This document shows, one piece after another, positions 37,857-45,681 of a DNA stretch of 64,000 nt. This DNA is from Prosthecobacter dejongeii. GTDB taxonomy: Bacteria; Verrucomicrobiota; Verrucomicrobiia; Verrucomicrobiales; Verrucomicrobiaceae. The translations under genes were made by a program, and so were the position numbers. The notes under the pieces are model-generated. The model searched no databases. It saw only the letters and a program-made list of their open reading frames with translations, and was not told the origin of the DNA. The first letter of the stretch is position 1, and each line of letters opens with the position of its first letter. Location: assembly GCF_014203045.1 (NCBI RefSeq), contig NZ_JACHIF010000005.1, positions 186,001 through 250,000 on the forward strand, read 5' to 3'.

Positions 37857-38080
37857 GTTGGCGAGGCTATCGCCAACTGTCGTTTTACTTCTTCCCACGG
37901 GATCGCAATGACAGCCCCTGACCGAAGCTCTTCAGATCGCTGCTCTGCCAGAGCCAGTTCAGCGGCCTCTTCTGCGTCTTCATCCTCGAGGGCGGTCGTG
38001 ATCTGGAGCCAATCAGAAAGCTGCAGGCGCTCTTCATAGCTGAGTTCTGCGATCTGTTCACGAATGTGGGCGATGGACAT
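37853..38080 (-). CDS. Antitoxin of a ParE-type module (addiction module component family)
   Basis: 75 residues. It begins MSIAHIREQIAELSYEERLQLSDWL and ends with the family tail LRSGAVIAIPWEEVKRQLA, typical of the small putative addiction-module antitoxin (TIGR02574-like). The middle is acidic (EDEDAEEAAEL). The leader carries GGAGG seven bases before the ATG, unlike the surrounding genes, and AGGTT follows. The stop overlaps the toxin start (ATGA), the normal arrangement for this module. With the toxin gene broken, the antitoxin may be a relic or may protect against a related toxin elsewhere in the genome. Confidence 0.85.
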   Translation of the reverse strand: MSIAHIREQIAELSYEERLQLSDWLQITTALEDEDAEEAAELALAEQRSEELRSGAVIAIPWEEVKRQLAIASPT

Positions 38081-38125
38081 GAGGAACCTCCAGGTTTCGG
38101 TGTGAGTGAGTAATAGAATACGAAA

Positions 38126-41100
38126 TCAATCCACAAATTGGAACTCGTTCGACATCATGAGCACTTGAGCGAGCTGAGCCAGGGGTGTTTGAGCTTTGGC
38201 GCGGTTGATGGGCCAGCCTTCCGGACCGCAAAAGTCAGTATCGGCACGGGTGAGAGGACTCAGGTGGCCATCGGCCTCCACAAGTTCAATCTTGGGTGCC
38301 CAGGTATAACTGTCGCTGTCCGTGTTTTTGTTTTCGGATTCGACGACGAAGCTCAGCACTTCATCCTGGCTGACTTCGAGATCGGCGGTGATGTCCACGC
38401 TGCTGGCGGGTTTGATCAGCTCCTCACGGATTTTCCCCGCGCGATTGGAGATGATCCAGACACGCACGCCGTTACCTCTTTCACTGGCGCGTTTGATGAC
38501 GCCGCTGATGCGAATCTTCTGGCCTTCAAAAGGAGAAGTCCATTGCATCACAGCGGGCCAGGAGTGGCCGGGGTGGCCATTGCCTGCTCCGATGTAGAGG
38601 TGACCAAATTCCTTGGAAGGATGCACTTTCTCAGGCGTCCAGCGGAAGGTGCTCTGGCCGACCTTGCCGTAGTGAGGCATGGGCTCAAAACCTCCTAAGC
38701 TCACTTTGCCTGTGGCAGCGTCTTTTTCCACCTGTCCCCAGCCGTAACGCCAGACAAAGGCGGCTGCGCGGCGGCTGAGACCCTCGGCATCATTGCAAAA
38801 GCGCTGGGCCATCTCGACTTCCTCAGGCCGCGCATCGCGGCGCAGCACACGGTGGTAGAGAGCCTGCACAGATTCTGAATCCACCGTGCTGCCTTTCACG
38901 GGTGTGGCGGCGGCCAGCTTGGTGGAGCGCTGCTGCATGAAGGGGCTATTCATGAGGAACAGGGCCTGCTGCGGCACGGTGGTCACGTAGCGGATGGGGC
39001 TGTGGTTGTCCGGATTGGCGAAATCGAACATGGCAGGCACAGTGGCTTGATCATAACGATCCACCAGAAGGTAGATGCTGCGGCGGGTATCGGCTTCTTT
39101 ATCCTTCAATTCGACCGCACGTCCGCCGATCTTGCCGGGGTTCAGATCTCCAGCCACTTGCAGCATAGCATCTCGCATGGATTCGTAGTCCAGACGCTGG
39201 CGGTTCTGGCGGCTGAGGAGTTCATTGTCGGCATCCTTGAGGTTTTTTTCCGCGCTGACTTGAGCCGCCTGCTGGTAGGTGCGGCTGCTGAGGATGCGCT
39301 GGTGCAGTTTTTTGAGACTCCAGCCTTCTTCCATGAAAGTGGCGGCGAGGTAGTCTAGAACGTCCTGCTGCACGGGCTTATCCGTCTGAACGCCGAAGTC
39401 ACTGGTTTGCCCCACCAAAGGCTTGCCAAAATGCTGGGCCCACACGCGATTCACGATGACACGAGCGGTGAGGGGATTGTCCTTGCTAGCGATTTTCTGC
39501 GCGAGTTCCAGGCGACCGCTGCCTTCCTTGAAGCTTTCTCCACCAAACATGGTGAGCCATCCGCGTGGGGCGACTGCGCCTCGGCGGCTAGGATTGCCAC
39601 GGATGAAGATGCTCACGTCGGCAGGTTTTGGCTTGTCCAGCATGACCATGGCGCGAGGAGGGGCACCCGGGTGCTCAGACTCCAGCTTCAGCCTCGCGTT
39701 CGAGTTCTTGACCATCTGAGTGAGGTCCTTGCGGGTGAAGAAGATATTCGCCTGCTCCACTGGCACAGACATGGGGCTGGGGGCTGCTTGCAGGATTTCA
39801 CGCACTTGTTTCCAGTCCGCATTGTCCGGTTCCTTGCCAGCGAGGCAGGTATTGAAGATGTCGGCATACAGCGCGGCCACTTCATTGAAATTTTTGGGAG
39901 CCGGGCGTTTGGCCAGCTCATTGCGAGTCACCGCGTTCAGGCCACGCTCAGTTTTGATCATGGCTTCGACGACGGCTGGGGCCTTAGCGGCAAACTGATC
40001 CGCTGGGAGGGCAGCAAATTCTTTCCACGCGATCATCACCGGATGCGGCTTGTCCTTCAGGGCGTGACGTTTCAGGAAGTCTCCCCATTGATCAGCCACT
40101 TTGTCACGGAGCTTGAGCTGTCCGGCACGGCCTTTCAGCGTGTTGCGATCTTTGATGGTGACGGCTTCCTGGGCAAAGGCGAGGTATTCGGTGACACGCT
40201 CTGGATGGCGGATTTCATCATAGACCTGCTTTTTGAAGTCGAGCTCCTCTTTGGCAATGGCAGCCACCTTGGCATCGTAGTCCTTGATATCCGCCTCATT
40301 GGTCGCTTTGCCGATGATAGGCATGGCTTCATTGGCGGGCTCTTCGCTGCTGTTGAAGATGGAGTAGAGCGCGTAGTAATCGCGGGCCGGGATAGGATCA
40401 AATTTGTGATCGTGGCAGCGTGCGCAACCCACGGTTAGGCCCAGCATGCCGCGTGTCACAGCGTCGATGCGGTCATCGGTCTGCAGATCCTTGTTGCTGA
40501 TGAAACGGTCCCCCACATTCAGGTAGGCCAGGGCAGCCAAGTGGGGATCATTTTGACCCGCAGGCACCATCTTGTCCGCTGCCAACTGATACATCAAAAA
40601 CTTGTCATACGGCATGTCGTCATTCAGCGACTTCACCACCCAGTCACGGTAGGTGTAGGCATAGGGGTAGCGGGTGTTTTTGCCCGCGACTTGATAGCCA
40701 TCGGTATCGGCATAACGGGCCACATCTAACCACAGGCGCGCCCAGCGCTCGCCATAGGCTGGGGAGGCGAGGAGCCTGCCCACCAGGGCATCCGTAGCGG
40801 CCTGGGCATTTTTGGCGCAGGCTTGTTCAAAGGCTTTTACGTCCTCATAGGAGGGCTGCAGACCTGTGAGGGTGACGTGGATGCGGCGGCAAAGCGTAGC
40901 GGCATCCGCAGTCGGGGCAAAGTCGAGTCCCGCCGCTTTCAATTTCGCGCCGACCATAGAATCCACCGTGCCCGCAGGTTTTTTCACCGGCTGGAAGGCC
41001 CAGTGCTGCATGGGATCTGCCTTTGCGGCCCCATGAGCCACTTCTTTTTCTTCCGGCCAGGGCAGGCCCATCTGCACCCACTTTTCCAGAGCTGCGATGT

Positions 41101-41440
41101 CGGAAGCTTTGAGTTTATCGCCCTTTTTGGGCATGGCCTCTACCCCGGCGGCGTGGTTGATGGCCTTGATCATTTTGGAGGCAGCCGGGTTGCCCGGTTC
41201 CACCACTTTGCCATAGTCACTGCCGCGCAGGATAGCGCTGCGCAGATCCATACGGAGACCATTCTCATGCTTGTGATCTCCGTGGCAGTTGTAGCAATTT
41301 TCCGCCAAGACGGGGCGCACGCTTTTCTCAAAAAATTCGATCTGTTCCGGCGGAAAGGTGTCGGCGGCAGCGGCCAAAGAACCAGCGACGGCAAAACTGC
41401 CGCCGAGGAGCCGGAGGAAAAATGGAGTCTGGGAAGTCAT
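38126..41440 (-). CDS. Planctomycete-type cytochrome protein: PSCyt1, DUF1549 (PSCyt2) and DUF1553 (PSD1)
   Basis: 1104 residues with a signal peptide (FAVAGSLAAAADTFP). A c-type haem site C-x-x-C-H is CYNCH at 49-53, within the PSCyt1 cytochrome-like domain, and LEKWVQMGLPWPEE ends it. DUF1549 follows (ADAATLCRRIHVTLTGLQPS, YGERWARLWLDVARYADTDG, LAALAYLNVGDRFISNKD, GLTVGCARCHDHKFDPI with a second CxRCH). DUF1553 comes next (GNPSRRGAVAPRGWL, NPLTARVIVNRVWAQHFG, LLSRQNRQRLDYESMRDAML, FDFANPDNHSPIRYVTTVPQQALFLMNSPF). A C-terminal carbohydrate-binding-like beta domain starts near 960. Proteins of this type accompany DUF1501 and are thought to be exported and haem-bearing; substrate unknown. The partner lies downstream on the same strand, past the toxin-antitoxin genes. 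Confidence 0.93.
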   Translation of the reverse strand: MTSQTPFFLRLLGGSFAVAGSLAAAADTFPPEQIEFFEKSVRPVLAENCYNCHGDHKHENGLRMDLRSAILRGSDYGKVVEPGNPAASKMIKAINHAAGVEAMPKKGDKLKASDIAALEKWVQMGLPWPEEKEVAHGAAKADPMQHWAFQPVKKPAGTVDSMVGAKLKAAGLDFAPTADAATLCRRIHVTLTGLQPSYEDVKAFEQACAKNAQAATDALVGRLLASPAYGERWARLWLDVARYADTDGYQVAGKNTRYPYAYTYRDWVVKSLNDDMPYDKFLMYQLAADKMVPAGQNDPHLAALAYLNVGDRFISNKDLQTDDRIDAVTRGMLGLTVGCARCHDHKFDPIPARDYYALYSIFNSSEEPANEAMPIIGKATNEADIKDYDAKVAAIAKEELDFKKQVYDEIRHPERVTEYLAFAQEAVTIKDRNTLKGRAGQLKLRDKVADQWGDFLKRHALKDKPHPVMIAWKEFAALPADQFAAKAPAVVEAMIKTERGLNAVTRNELAKRPAPKNFNEVAALYADIFNTCLAGKEPDNADWKQVREILQAAPSPMSVPVEQANIFFTRKDLTQMVKNSNARLKLESEHPGAPPRAMVMLDKPKPADVSIFIRGNPSRRGAVAPRGWLTMFGGESFKEGSGRLELAQKIASKDNPLTARVIVNRVWAQHFGKPLVGQTSDFGVQTDKPVQQDVLDYLAATFMEEGWSLKKLHQRILSSRTYQQAAQVSAEKNLKDADNELLSRQNRQRLDYESMRDAMLQVAGDLNPGKIGGRAVELKDKEADTRRSIYLLVDRYDQATVPAMFDFANPDNHSPIRYVTTVPQQALFLMNSPFMQQRSTKLAAATPVKGSTVDSESVQALYHRVLRRDARPEEVEMAQRFCNDAEGLSRRAAAFVWRYGWGQVEKDAATGKVSLGGFEPMPHYGKVGQSTFRWTPEKVHPSKEFGHLYIGAGNGHPGHSWPAVMQWTSPFEGQKIRISGVIKRASERGNGVRVWIISNRAGKIREELIKPASSVDITADLEVSQDEVLSFVVESENKNTDSDSYTWAPKIELVEADGHLSPLTRADTDFCGPEGWPINRAKAQTPLAQLAQVLMMSNEFQFVD

Positions 41441-41610
41441 CTGAGGGGGGCTTCGATGAAGCAGCGGGCTACCATCAACGTCTGGAAAATACGCTGATCG
41501 AGGAGGAAAATACGCGCAACCCGCGTGCCACCTTGCACTAGGATGGGCAGATCTTCAATCTTGCGTTGCGCTTTGCAGCCTGTGGATTGCCGCGCTACAT
41601 CCTACCCCTC

Positions 41611-42390
41611 ATGTCCTCCGTTTTACGTGTTCAAAAAGCCACCTTCGTCCGGAGTGGTCGCCGCATTCTCAAAGGCATTGACTGGGAGGTGCAGGCTGGC
41701 CAGCACTGGTGCATCCTGGGTCCGAACGGCTGTGGCAAGACCTCCCTCATCAATCTCATCACGGGCTACGAGCCTGCGACCAGCGGCGACATCCAGATCG
41801 GCGAAGACCAGTTCGGCAACAGCGACTGGCGGGAAGTGCGCAAGCGCGTGGGCCTGGTTACCAATACCCTCACCACCTTCATTGAGCCGGGCGAGCCCGT
41901 CATCAACGTCATCGCCAGTGGCCGCGAGGCCAAGCTGAACCTCTGGCAGGCCCCACCCGCCGCCTGGCAGCGGCAGGCCGCCACCCTGCTGAAGGCCACC
42001 GGCAGCCCGCACCTGCGGAAGAGCCTCTGGGGCACCCTCTCCCAGGGCGAGCGCCAGAAAGTCCTCATCTGCCGCGCCCTCATGGCCCAGTTCTCCGTCC
42101 TCATCCTGGACGAGCCCTGCGCCGGCCTGGACCCCGTCGCTCGCGAGCATTTTCTCCAATGGATGGCCGAAATCGCCACCTGGCCCGAGTCTCCCTCCCT
42201 CGTCATGGTCACCCACCACGTGGAAGAAATCCTCCCCTGCCTCACCCACGTCCTGCTGTTAAAGAACGGCCAAGTCCACAGCCAAGGCGAAAAAGCCGAC
42301 ATCCTCACCAGCGAGGCACTGAGCGAAATCTACGGCGCCCCCGTGGAACTGGAAGAACGCGGCGAGAGGTATGCGCTGGTGGTGGGGTGA
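41611..42390 (+). CDS. ABC-type ATPase, stand-alone
   Basis: 259 residues from the ATG at 41611 (the frame is open 15 codons further up, but MSSVLRVQKATFVRSGRRIL is the natural start). Walker A is GPNGCGKTSLINLITG, the signature is LSQGERQKVLICRALM, Walker B is VLILDEPCAGLDP, and the switch is VMVTHHVEEI. The order and spacing match the YlmA/molybdate-type single-domain ATPases. No permease or binding protein adjoins, so it may work with an unlinked transporter or in translation-related tasks. The coding sequence has heavy C/G at third positions (long runs such as CCGCCGCCTGGCAGCGG), noticeably more than the neighbours. The leader is CCTACCCCTC, with no Shine-Dalgarno motif. Confidence 0.9.
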   Translation: MSSVLRVQKATFVRSGRRILKGIDWEVQAGQHWCILGPNGCGKTSLINLITGYEPATSGDIQIGEDQFGNSDWREVRKRVGLVTNTLTTFIEPGEPVINVIASGREAKLNLWQAPPAAWQRQAATLLKATGSPHLRKSLWGTLSQGERQKVLICRALMAQFSVLILDEPCAGLDPVAREHFLQWMAEIATWPESPSLVMVTHHVEEILPCLTHVLLLKNGQVHSQGEKADILTSEALSEIYGAPVELEERGERYALVVG

Positions 42391-42447
42391 GGTTGAACGG
42401 AAACATGGAGATCTGTTCCGCCCCTTCAATTCAATGGCCAACCGAGC

Positions 42448-42690
42448 ATGAAGATCTTAAACCAGTATTTTGGGAAATTAAATAATCTCTATACCAAAAG
42501 ACTTGGGTGTACTTTTATCTTGGCTCTGTTCAGTTACTTCTTGGTCGCCATCATCCTCTGGTTGGTCGTAGCAAATGAGCCAAAATCGCACGTTGAAGAA
42601 TCTGATGAAAGGGAGGGAACGATGCTGATAATCGGAGTCGTTTTCTTCTCGTTTTGTGTGGTGCCTCTTGTTCTCAAACAGAAGCAATGA
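42448..42690 (+). CDS. Small AT-rich two-helix membrane protein
   Basis: 80 residues. Two hydrophobic helices (CTFILALFSYFLVAIILWLVV and TMLIIGVVFFSFCVVPLVL) are joined by an acidic loop (HVEESDEREG). No family is recognised. The A+T content is visibly higher than in its neighbours, which suggests separate ancestry. No Shine-Dalgarno motif lies before the ATG. The gene sits between the ABC ATPase and the Fic gene, in a short stretch that may be acquired. Confidence 0.5.
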   Translation: MKILNQYFGKLNNLYTKRLGCTFILALFSYFLVAIILWLVVANEPKSHVEESDEREGTMLIIGVVFFSFCVVPLVLKQKQ

Positions 42691-42748
42691 CTCATCAGAA
42701 CTCGATGTTAGGCAAGTTAACAAGCCAACATCCGTAACGACAGTGCAA

Positions 42749-43501
42749 TTAACAAAGCTGTGGCCAAGGCAGGCCTAACGAGTGGAAATAGGGACGGAAG
42801 CTTTCCTGGACGACTCCTGAGATGAGTTCGAGGAAGGGGGCCGGGTTGCCTTCGGCATGGTCTTGATCGAGAGCTTCGTAATAAGCCAGTCGCTTTTCCA
42901 CGGGAAGCACGGCTGGAGGGTAACCAGCTTGCATGAGTTCCAGATTCATCAGCAGGCGGGAAGTGCGTCCATTGCCATCCACAAAGGGATGAATTTTCAC
43001 AAAATCGCTGTGAACTCGCGCGGCTCTTTCCACCGGGTGCAGCGATGGAGCTTCTTGGTGATGCCACGTGATGAAGCGTTCCATCAACTCCGGCACCAGA
43101 ACTTGGTCAGGCGGCAAGTGACTGGCCCCGGCGATCCTGACATTCACAGTCCGATAGCGTCCGGCGTTGTCATCATCAATGCCTTTGAGGATGAGTTGAT
43201 GCAGACACTTGAGTGTCCATTCAGACAGCGGCTCGTTCTTTTGCACCAACTCTTCTAACAATAAAATAGCATCGCGATGATTCACGACTTCGAGATGTTC
43301 GCGTAAAGATTTGCCACCGATGGTGATGCCTTCCAGTGCTACCTTGGTCTCTCGGAGAGTGAGAGTATTCCCCTCAATGGCATTGGAGTGGTAAGTCCAG
43401 CGGACAATGAGGTCCTCACGCAGATTGCGCACGATGGCTGGATCCAGCGGGCGGTGCTGGTCCAGAATCGTTTTGAGGTGATCAACAGCGGAGAAGGTCA
43501 T
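42749..43501 (-). CDS. Fic-domain AMP transferase-like protein
   Basis: 250 residues. The active-site loop is HPFVDGNGRTSR at 171-182, the complete Fic motif H-P-F-x-x-G-N-G-R, expected to transfer AMP from ATP to a hydroxyl on a target protein. An inhibitory helix is visible near the N-terminus as SNAIEGN (39-45), matching (S/T)-x-x-x-E-(G/N) with Glu43 placed to block the ATP gamma-phosphate, so activity is likely self-restrained. The C-terminal part shortly after the loop (MNLELMQAGYPPAVL) is the usual Fic wall. No separate antitoxin is adjacent. The target is unknown; possible roles include toxin-like or regulatory modification of host enzymes. Confidence 0.9.
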   Translation of the reverse strand: MTFSAVDHLKTILDQHRPLDPAIVRNLREDLIVRWTYHSNAIEGNTLTLRETKVALEGITIGGKSLREHLEVVNHRDAILLLEELVQKNEPLSEWTLKCLHQLILKGIDDDNAGRYRTVNVRIAGASHLPPDQVLVPELMERFITWHHQEAPSLHPVERAARVHSDFVKIHPFVDGNGRTSRLLMNLELMQAGYPPAVLPVEKRLAYYEALDQDHAEGNPAPFLELISGVVQESFRPYFHSLGLPWPQLC

Positions 43502-43581
43502 AATCGCACGGACTGAACTGCGTCAGAAGCTGGAGGAAAGCCAGCGGAGATTCCATCGGGAAAACCCGAAAACCGCCGTCT

Positions 43582-44478
43582 CTAAACCGAAAACTGCTGC
43601 GCGGTCTTTTTCAAAGCATTGACCAGAGTGGTGATGGAGGTGGGGGTTTTGCCTCTTTGCCAGAGGACGATGAAGTCCCAGCGGGCTTTTGCATCGGAGA
43701 TAGGGACGAAGGTGATGCCGGGGTGGGTGGTGGATTTGAAGTAGTCGGGCAGCAGGGTGACGGCGGATTCGGAGGCGACCATGGAGAGCACGTGGGTGAT
43801 GCCGTCGGGGTGGGCGAGGAAGCGGGGTTTGAAGCCGGCGGTGCGGCAGAGGGAGGTGATCCAGCGGTTGCGGCCGGGCATCTGGTCTTCATCCACGCCG
43901 ATGAAGTCGTGTCGGCTCAGGTCTTTAAGGCGGAGTGCTGTCTGAGAAGTGAGTGGATCTGCGGCGGAGAGGGCGGCACAGACGCCAAAGGAAGCGAGTT
44001 TGAAACTGTAAAAATCCTGCGCGGCCACGGCTCCTTCTTGGCCGATGAGTGCGAGGTCGAGCTCGCCAGATTTCAAGGCGTCTATCTGCTCCCGGGGGGA
44101 CATGTCGTGGAGCTTGAGCTTCAGCTCGGGGTGGGTCTTGCGCAGCCGCTCGAGGGTGGGGGAGAGGAGGGGCTGGGCGGCGGAGATGAGGTAACCGACT
44201 CGCAGCTCTGACCGGCTGCCACGGGCCTGCCGCCGCACATCGGCCAGGGCGGTTTCATAGGCGGTGATGACGGGGCTCATGGCCTTGACCAGTGCATGGC
44301 CCAGGCTGGTGGGTTTCACGCCGCTGGTCTCGCGATCCAGCAGTTTTCCGCCCACTTCAGATTCCAGCAGTTTCATTTGCCGACTCAGGGCAGGCTGAGT
44401 GATGCGCAGCCGCACGGCGGCACGGTTGACGCTGCCTTCTTCGATGACGGTGAGCAGAGCGCGGATGCGATCAATCAT
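43582..44478 (-). CDS. LysR-family regulator, divergent from a DsrE/PNPOx pair
   Basis: 298 residues from the ATG at 44478, which begins the winged-helix domain MIDRIRALLTVIEEGSVNRAAVRLRITQPALSRQMKLLE; the frame runs 35 codons further up but without protein-like sequence. The effector domain (SELRVGYLISAAQPLLSP, ELDLALIGQEGAV, FIGVDEDQMPGRNRWI, MVASESAVTLLPDYF) is complete. LysR regulators usually control the divergent gene and bind near their own start. A short palindrome lies in the 128-base gap before the DsrE-like gene. The inducing compound is unknown. Confidence 0.92.
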   Translation of the reverse strand: MIDRIRALLTVIEEGSVNRAAVRLRITQPALSRQMKLLESEVGGKLLDRETSGVKPTSLGHALVKAMSPVITAYETALADVRRQARGSRSELRVGYLISAAQPLLSPTLERLRKTHPELKLKLHDMSPREQIDALKSGELDLALIGQEGAVAAQDFYSFKLASFGVCAALSAADPLTSQTALRLKDLSRHDFIGVDEDQMPGRNRWITSLCRTAGFKPRFLAHPDGITHVLSMVASESAVTLLPDYFKSTTHPGITFVPISDAKARWDFIVLWQRGKTPTSITTLVNALKKTAQQFSV

Positions 44479-44515
44479 GGCTGGAGGGTATGTCCATCCG
44501 ACATAACGGCAACAG

Positions 44516-44532
44516 CGAATGGGCATTATTCG
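44516..44532. promoter_or_regulatory. Candidate LysR operator (17-bp dyad)
   Basis: CGAAT, seven bases, ATTCG between the divergent LysR and DsrE-like starts, 38 bases from the LysR start. The interrupted dyad shape and place fit the T-N11-A class of LysR recognition sites (the T of the left arm and A of the right arm lie close to that spacing). Supported by position only. Confidence 0.4.
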
Positions 44533-44606
44533 TCGTCCGAGAAGGGAGGCAGGATGGTTCGTCAACCGGGAGTCTTCCCACAAACCAACCTAACAACGAA
44601 CATCTC

Positions 44607-44978
44607 ATGAAAACCGCTATCATCATCATCAGCGATCCCAAAGCCGGAGAAGAGGCTTTTGCACGTGCTTTCAATGCCCTGGCAGTGGCCGCAGAAGGCA
44701 AAAGGGCCGGGGACGAAGTGGAACTCAGCTTCATCGGCACCGGCACCCGCTGGCCAGCGGAGCTGTCTAAAATCACCAACCCCGCCAATGGACTCTACAA
44801 CGAAGTACGGGATCTGGTGGTCGGTGCATCCTGTGCCTGTGCCACGGCTTTTGGGGCCACCGAGGGCATTGAGGCCAGTGGCATCGCCATGAAGAGCGAC
44901 AATGCGGTGGCAGGCGCCACAGGCGTGCTGAGCCTACGCCATTACTTCGCGGAAGGCTGGCAGGTGCTGCTTTTCTAA
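44607..44978 (+). CDS. DsrE-like small protein
   Basis: 123 residues from the ATG at 44607. It starts MKTAIIIISDPKAGEEAFARAFNALAVA and has the DsrE-like pattern of beta-strand openings, GDEVELSFIGTGTRWPAEL, a Cys-rich mid-segment VVGASCACATAFGATE, and SLRHYFAEGWQVLLF at the end. The paired Cys residues in ASCACA could carry sulfur, as in DsrE/TusD proteins, but the assignment rests on general resemblance. It heads a probable operon with the PNPOx gene (58 bases apart) under the divergent LysR regulator. Confidence 0.7.
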   Translation: MKTAIIIISDPKAGEEAFARAFNALAVAAEGKRAGDEVELSFIGTGTRWPAELSKITNPANGLYNEVRDLVVGASCACATAFGATEGIEASGIAMKSDNAVAGATGVLSLRHYFAEGWQVLLF

Positions 44979-45036
44979 GCCTCTGCAAACCGACCGATGC
45001 TGTCTTGAATCATTCATACCTAACCAAACATTCGTC

Positions 45037-45633
45037 ATGGCCCATAAATTTCTTGATCTCTCCTTCACCCCAGAAGTGCTGGCTGCGCAGGAACATTATT
45101 ATGGCCGCTCCCAGGTGCTGCCTCCTGCGACGCAGGATGACGCGTTGGGGCCGGATGAAGTTGGTTTCATTGAATCCCGCGACAGTTTCTATCTGGGCAG
45201 CGTGAGCGAAACCGGGTGGCCTTACATCCAGCATCGGGGTGGGCCACCGGGCTTCGTGAAAGTCATCTCGCCTAACGAGATTGCCTTCGCTGATTACAAG
45301 GGGAACCGCCAGATGCTGAGCACGGGCAATCTGGCGGTGAATGATCGGGTGTCTCTCTTTCTGATGGATTATCCCCAGCGGGTGCGGCTCAAGCTCATGG
45401 GACATGCCGAGGTGCTGGACGCTCGCGAGCACCCTGACTGGGTGGAGAAAGTCGCTGCGCCAGAGATGGTTAGGCTGACAGAGCGTATCTTTAAAATCCG
45501 CATCGTCTCCTATGACTGGAACTGCCCCAAGTACATCACTCCACGATACACGGCGGCTGAGGTGGCGGAGCTTGTGGCCCCGCTCAAGGCACGCATCTCG
45601 GAACTCGAGTCGCAGCTCCGGAAAGCGACCTGA
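45037..45633 (+). CDS. Pyridoxamine-phosphate-oxidase-like flavoprotein
   Basis: 198 residues. The split-barrel FMN-binding fold of the PNPOx-related family is seen in SFYLGSVSETGWPYIQHRGGPPGFVKV, IAFADYKGNRQMLSTGNLA, and RVSLFLMDYPQRVRLKLMGHAEVLDA. RIFKIRIVSYDWNCPKYITPRY ends the core. Such proteins are general FMN-containing reductases or oxidoreductases; this one likely reduces a small xenobiotic or quinone-like compound. The C-terminal tail (ELVAPLKARISELESQL) is a short coiled coil. It follows the DsrE-like gene, so both are probably induced together by the divergent LysR. Confidence 0.88.
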   Translation: MAHKFLDLSFTPEVLAAQEHYYGRSQVLPPATQDDALGPDEVGFIESRDSFYLGSVSETGWPYIQHRGGPPGFVKVISPNEIAFADYKGNRQMLSTGNLAVNDRVSLFLMDYPQRVRLKLMGHAEVLDAREHPDWVEKVAAPEMVRLTERIFKIRIVSYDWNCPKYITPRYTAAEVAELVAPLKARISELESQLRKAT

Positions 45634-45681
45634 GCTAGGGGCTCAAAAGCTAGCTTCTTCCAGTTTTTAAAACCAGCCTGC

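Noticed and set aside
39407..40438. 343-codon plus-strand frame inside the DUF1549/DUF1553 gene
   Set aside because: Antisense to conserved PSCyt/DUF domains, no known domain of its own.
45633..45665. AGCTAG/CTAGCT hairpin with a following T-run as a terminator after the PNPOx-like gene
   Set aside because: Only six pairs with an eleven-base loop, and the T-run begins several bases after the stem; too weak to list.
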